Assembly (NCBI GenBank): GCA_025058425.1
Contig: JANXEG010000004.1
Span: 1 to 43,121 of the forward strand
Source of the DNA: Nitrososphaerales archaeon
GTDB taxonomy: Archaea; Thermoproteota; Nitrososphaeria; Nitrososphaerales; JANXEG01
DNA length: 43,121 nt
Direction: 5' to 3'
The position numbers and the translations under genes are program-made. How positions within the stretch are numbered: the stretch's first letter is position 1; the number at the start of each line of letters is the position of its first letter. Below, piece after piece: positions 41,808 to 43,121 of this stretch. Under the pieces are notes generated by a model. The model was not told the origin of the DNA, did not search any database, and saw only the letters and a program-made list of their open reading frames with translations.

Positions 41808-42809
41808 ATGTTAAAGATCGATGAAGAGAAGATATTTTTGGAGATCGAAAGGAGAAGGCCTCGTAGTATAGTCTTTAATGCGCCCAGTGGATTGTTATCG
41901 AGGGTTCAGGATATTGCAATAAAGGTTCAAGAGAAGTTTAACGTAATAACATACATTATAGCCGATCCTTGCTATGGTATTTGTGATACCTTTAATTATG
42001 ATGCCCAAAGGTTGGATGCGGATATAATCTTCCACATAGGTCACACTATATCGATGGATAAGATCGGTGATAGAACGATCATCATCGACGCTTATGATGA
42101 CACACCCTTTGATGAAGTGTTACGCAAAGCCATCTTACACTTAAAGAATTATTCTGTTGTAGGATTATGCACCATCAGCCAACATTTACATAAACTTAAC
42201 GAAGCGAAGTCCTTTCTAGAAAGGTTTGGATTCAAAGTTTTGATAGGTAGGGGAAAGGGTAGGTTGATGGATGGCCAGGTCTTAGGTTGTGAATTTCATA
42301 CGGTCTATGAGATTAAGGATCTGGTAGATGTATTTGTGTTTCTGGGGCAGAGCATCTTTCATGCCATAGGGGTGGGACTCTCTACGAACAAACCAGTATT
42401 TATGCTCGACCCCTACCTCCAAGAAGTTACCGACCTTCGACAGACGATCTCAGATAGGATGAAGAGATCGATACTTGCTATATACAGAGCGCGTGATGCA
42501 GAGCTTTTAGGTATAGTGATAGGGTTGAAGGAAGGTCAGATGGCATTAGATAAAGCTCTTGATTTAAAGATTAGGTTAGAAAGGTTGGGCAAGAAGGTTC
42601 AACTGATCGCCCTACGTGAGGTAACGAGTGAGAGATTGGCTGAGTTATCGAAGATCGATGCATTCATCCAAACGGCCTGCCCCCGCATCTCCATCGATGG
42701 TTATACATTTAACAAACCTGTACTTTCTATACCACAGGCTGAATCGTTGATCCATCTTCTTACCACTGGTGAATTCCAAGACTTCTTCCAAAGGCCGTTA
42801 TGGCTCTAA
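41808..42809 (+). CDS. dph2: Diphthamide synthase radical-SAM-like subunit Dph2
   Basis: A [4Fe-4S] enzyme that transfers the aminocarboxypropyl group of SAM to the EF2 histidine, the first step of diphthamide formation. The 333-residue protein has the three cluster-cysteine regions: ADPCYGICD (C55/C59), QVLGCEFH (C161), and TACPRISIDGY near residue 288. A homodimer is expected in archaea. ATG start, 19 bp after L10e, with AAAGGAG upstream. The last enzyme Dph6 is in this same window. Confidence 0.95.
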   Translation: MLKIDEEKIFLEIERRRPRSIVFNAPSGLLSRVQDIAIKVQEKFNVITYIIADPCYGICDTFNYDAQRLDADIIFHIGHTISMDKIGDRTIIIDAYDDTPFDEVLRKAILHLKNYSVVGLCTISQHLHKLNEAKSFLERFGFKVLIGRGKGRLMDGQVLGCEFHTVYEIKDLVDVFVFLGQSIFHAIGVGLSTNKPVFMLDPYLQEVTDLRQTISDRMKRSILAIYRARDAELLGIVIGLKEGQMALDKALDLKIRLERLGKKVQLIALREVTSERLAELSKIDAFIQTACPRISIDGYTFNKPVLSIPQAESLIHLLTTGEFQDFFQRPLWL

Positions 42810-42839
42810 CAAAATCGATGATAGTTGAGGTGGTTTAAT

Positions 42840-43121
42840 TTGCAATCCGATAAAAGATTCATCGAATTCGCACTGCCCGGTGAAAAGTTAGCAGTTATAG
42901 AAGAGTTTGAAAGTGGTGAGGGGACTTATATTCACGAGGGTGATATTCGAGCCACCATCATCGGTACTCCGATTTATGACCTTCAGAATAGGAAAGTTGA
43001 AGTAAAGTCTAAACAGCGAATAAAGAAGATCCCTAAGTCGGGAGATACGGTAATAGGCCAGGTGGAGTCCATTCAGAATAATATAATCAATGTAAAGCTC
43101 TACTACGTGAATGATGAGATC
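42840..43121 (+). CDS. csl4: Exosome RNA-binding protein Csl4, C-terminus cut by window edge
   Basis: A cap subunit of the archaeal RNA exosome, with N-terminal domain, S1 domain and zinc ribbon. Visible are LPGEKLAVIEEFESGEGTYIHEGDIRATI (about residues 13-41) and the start of the S1 domain near GDTVIGQVESIQNN. TTG start with GAGGTGG 6 nt upstream. 94 codons remain in the window; the zinc ribbon is outside. Confidence 0.92.
   Translation, partial: MQSDKRFIEFALPGEKLAVIEEFESGEGTYIHEGDIRATIIGTPIYDLQNRKVEVKSKQRIKKIPKSGDTVIGQVESIQNNIINVKLYYVNDEI

Overview
The window is a gene-dense, moderately AT-rich stretch of an archaeal chromosome. The evidence is a set of archaeal information-processing genes: Nop5, fibrillarin, Nob1, eIF5A, SRP54, Pus10, L21e, RNA polymerase subunit F (Rpb4), L10e, Dph2, Dph6 and the exosome protein Csl4. 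Promoters look archaeal too (TATA boxes about 25 nt before short-leader or leaderless starts, GGTGAT-type Shine-Dalgarno sites, frequent TTG/GTG starts). Together with glycine decarboxylase, an F420:NADP reductase and a KsgA-HemK fusion, this suggests a TACK-type lineage (Thaumarchaeota/Aigarchaeota/Bathyarchaeia-like). I cannot place it more precisely from sequence alone. No mobile element, CRISPR array, rRNA or tRNA was seen.

Layout. 1-2.9 kb: iron uptake (feoA-feoB) and a DtxR-type metalloregulator, with palindromic DtxR-like operators around the presumed feo promoter. 3-4.9 kb: pyrK and pyrD. 4.9-6.8 kb: the C/D-box RNP pair nop5-fibrillarin. 6.9-8.1 kb: glutamate dehydrogenase. 8.3-9.5 kb: RNase HII coupled to a THEP1 NTPase whose P-loop lies upstream of any normal start codon. 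9.6-13.6 kb: coiled-coil protein, DUF373 membrane protein, cis-prenyltransferase and PurA. 13.6-15.6 kb: divergent inositol-phosphate synthase and inositol monophosphatase. 15.7-18.4 kb: Nudix hydrolase, pyrF, an unknown gene coupled to it, and a DUF72 protein.

18.5-30.4 kb is the most accessory-looking part: an M20 deacylase, a complete Liv-type amino-acid ABC transporter, a divergent ornithine-carbamoyltransferase-like enzyme with altered pocket residues, both glycine decarboxylase subunits and a class III aminotransferase. It reads as an amino-acid uptake and processing district. 30.5-32.3 kb: moaE, F420:NADP reductase, nob1. 32.4-43.1 kb: a translation district (eIF5A, dph6, SRP54, pus10, L21e, rpoF, DUF655, KsgA-HemK fusion, a TGS-domain pseudo-GTPase, TrmJ-like methylase, L10e, dph2, csl4).

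The most noteworthy observations are: a DRG-like TGS protein with an erased P-loop; the KsgA-HemK fusion; the carbamoyltransferase/M20/Liv locus; a candidate C/D-box sRNA before dph6; the DtxR-like promoter with two tandem tiny ORFs before feoA; the non-canonical (CTG) start of the THEP1 gene; and catalytic-residue substitutions in the cis-prenyltransferase, RNase HII and Pus10. No single clear-cut new multi-gene system is evident. Most genes are recognisable housekeeping genes.
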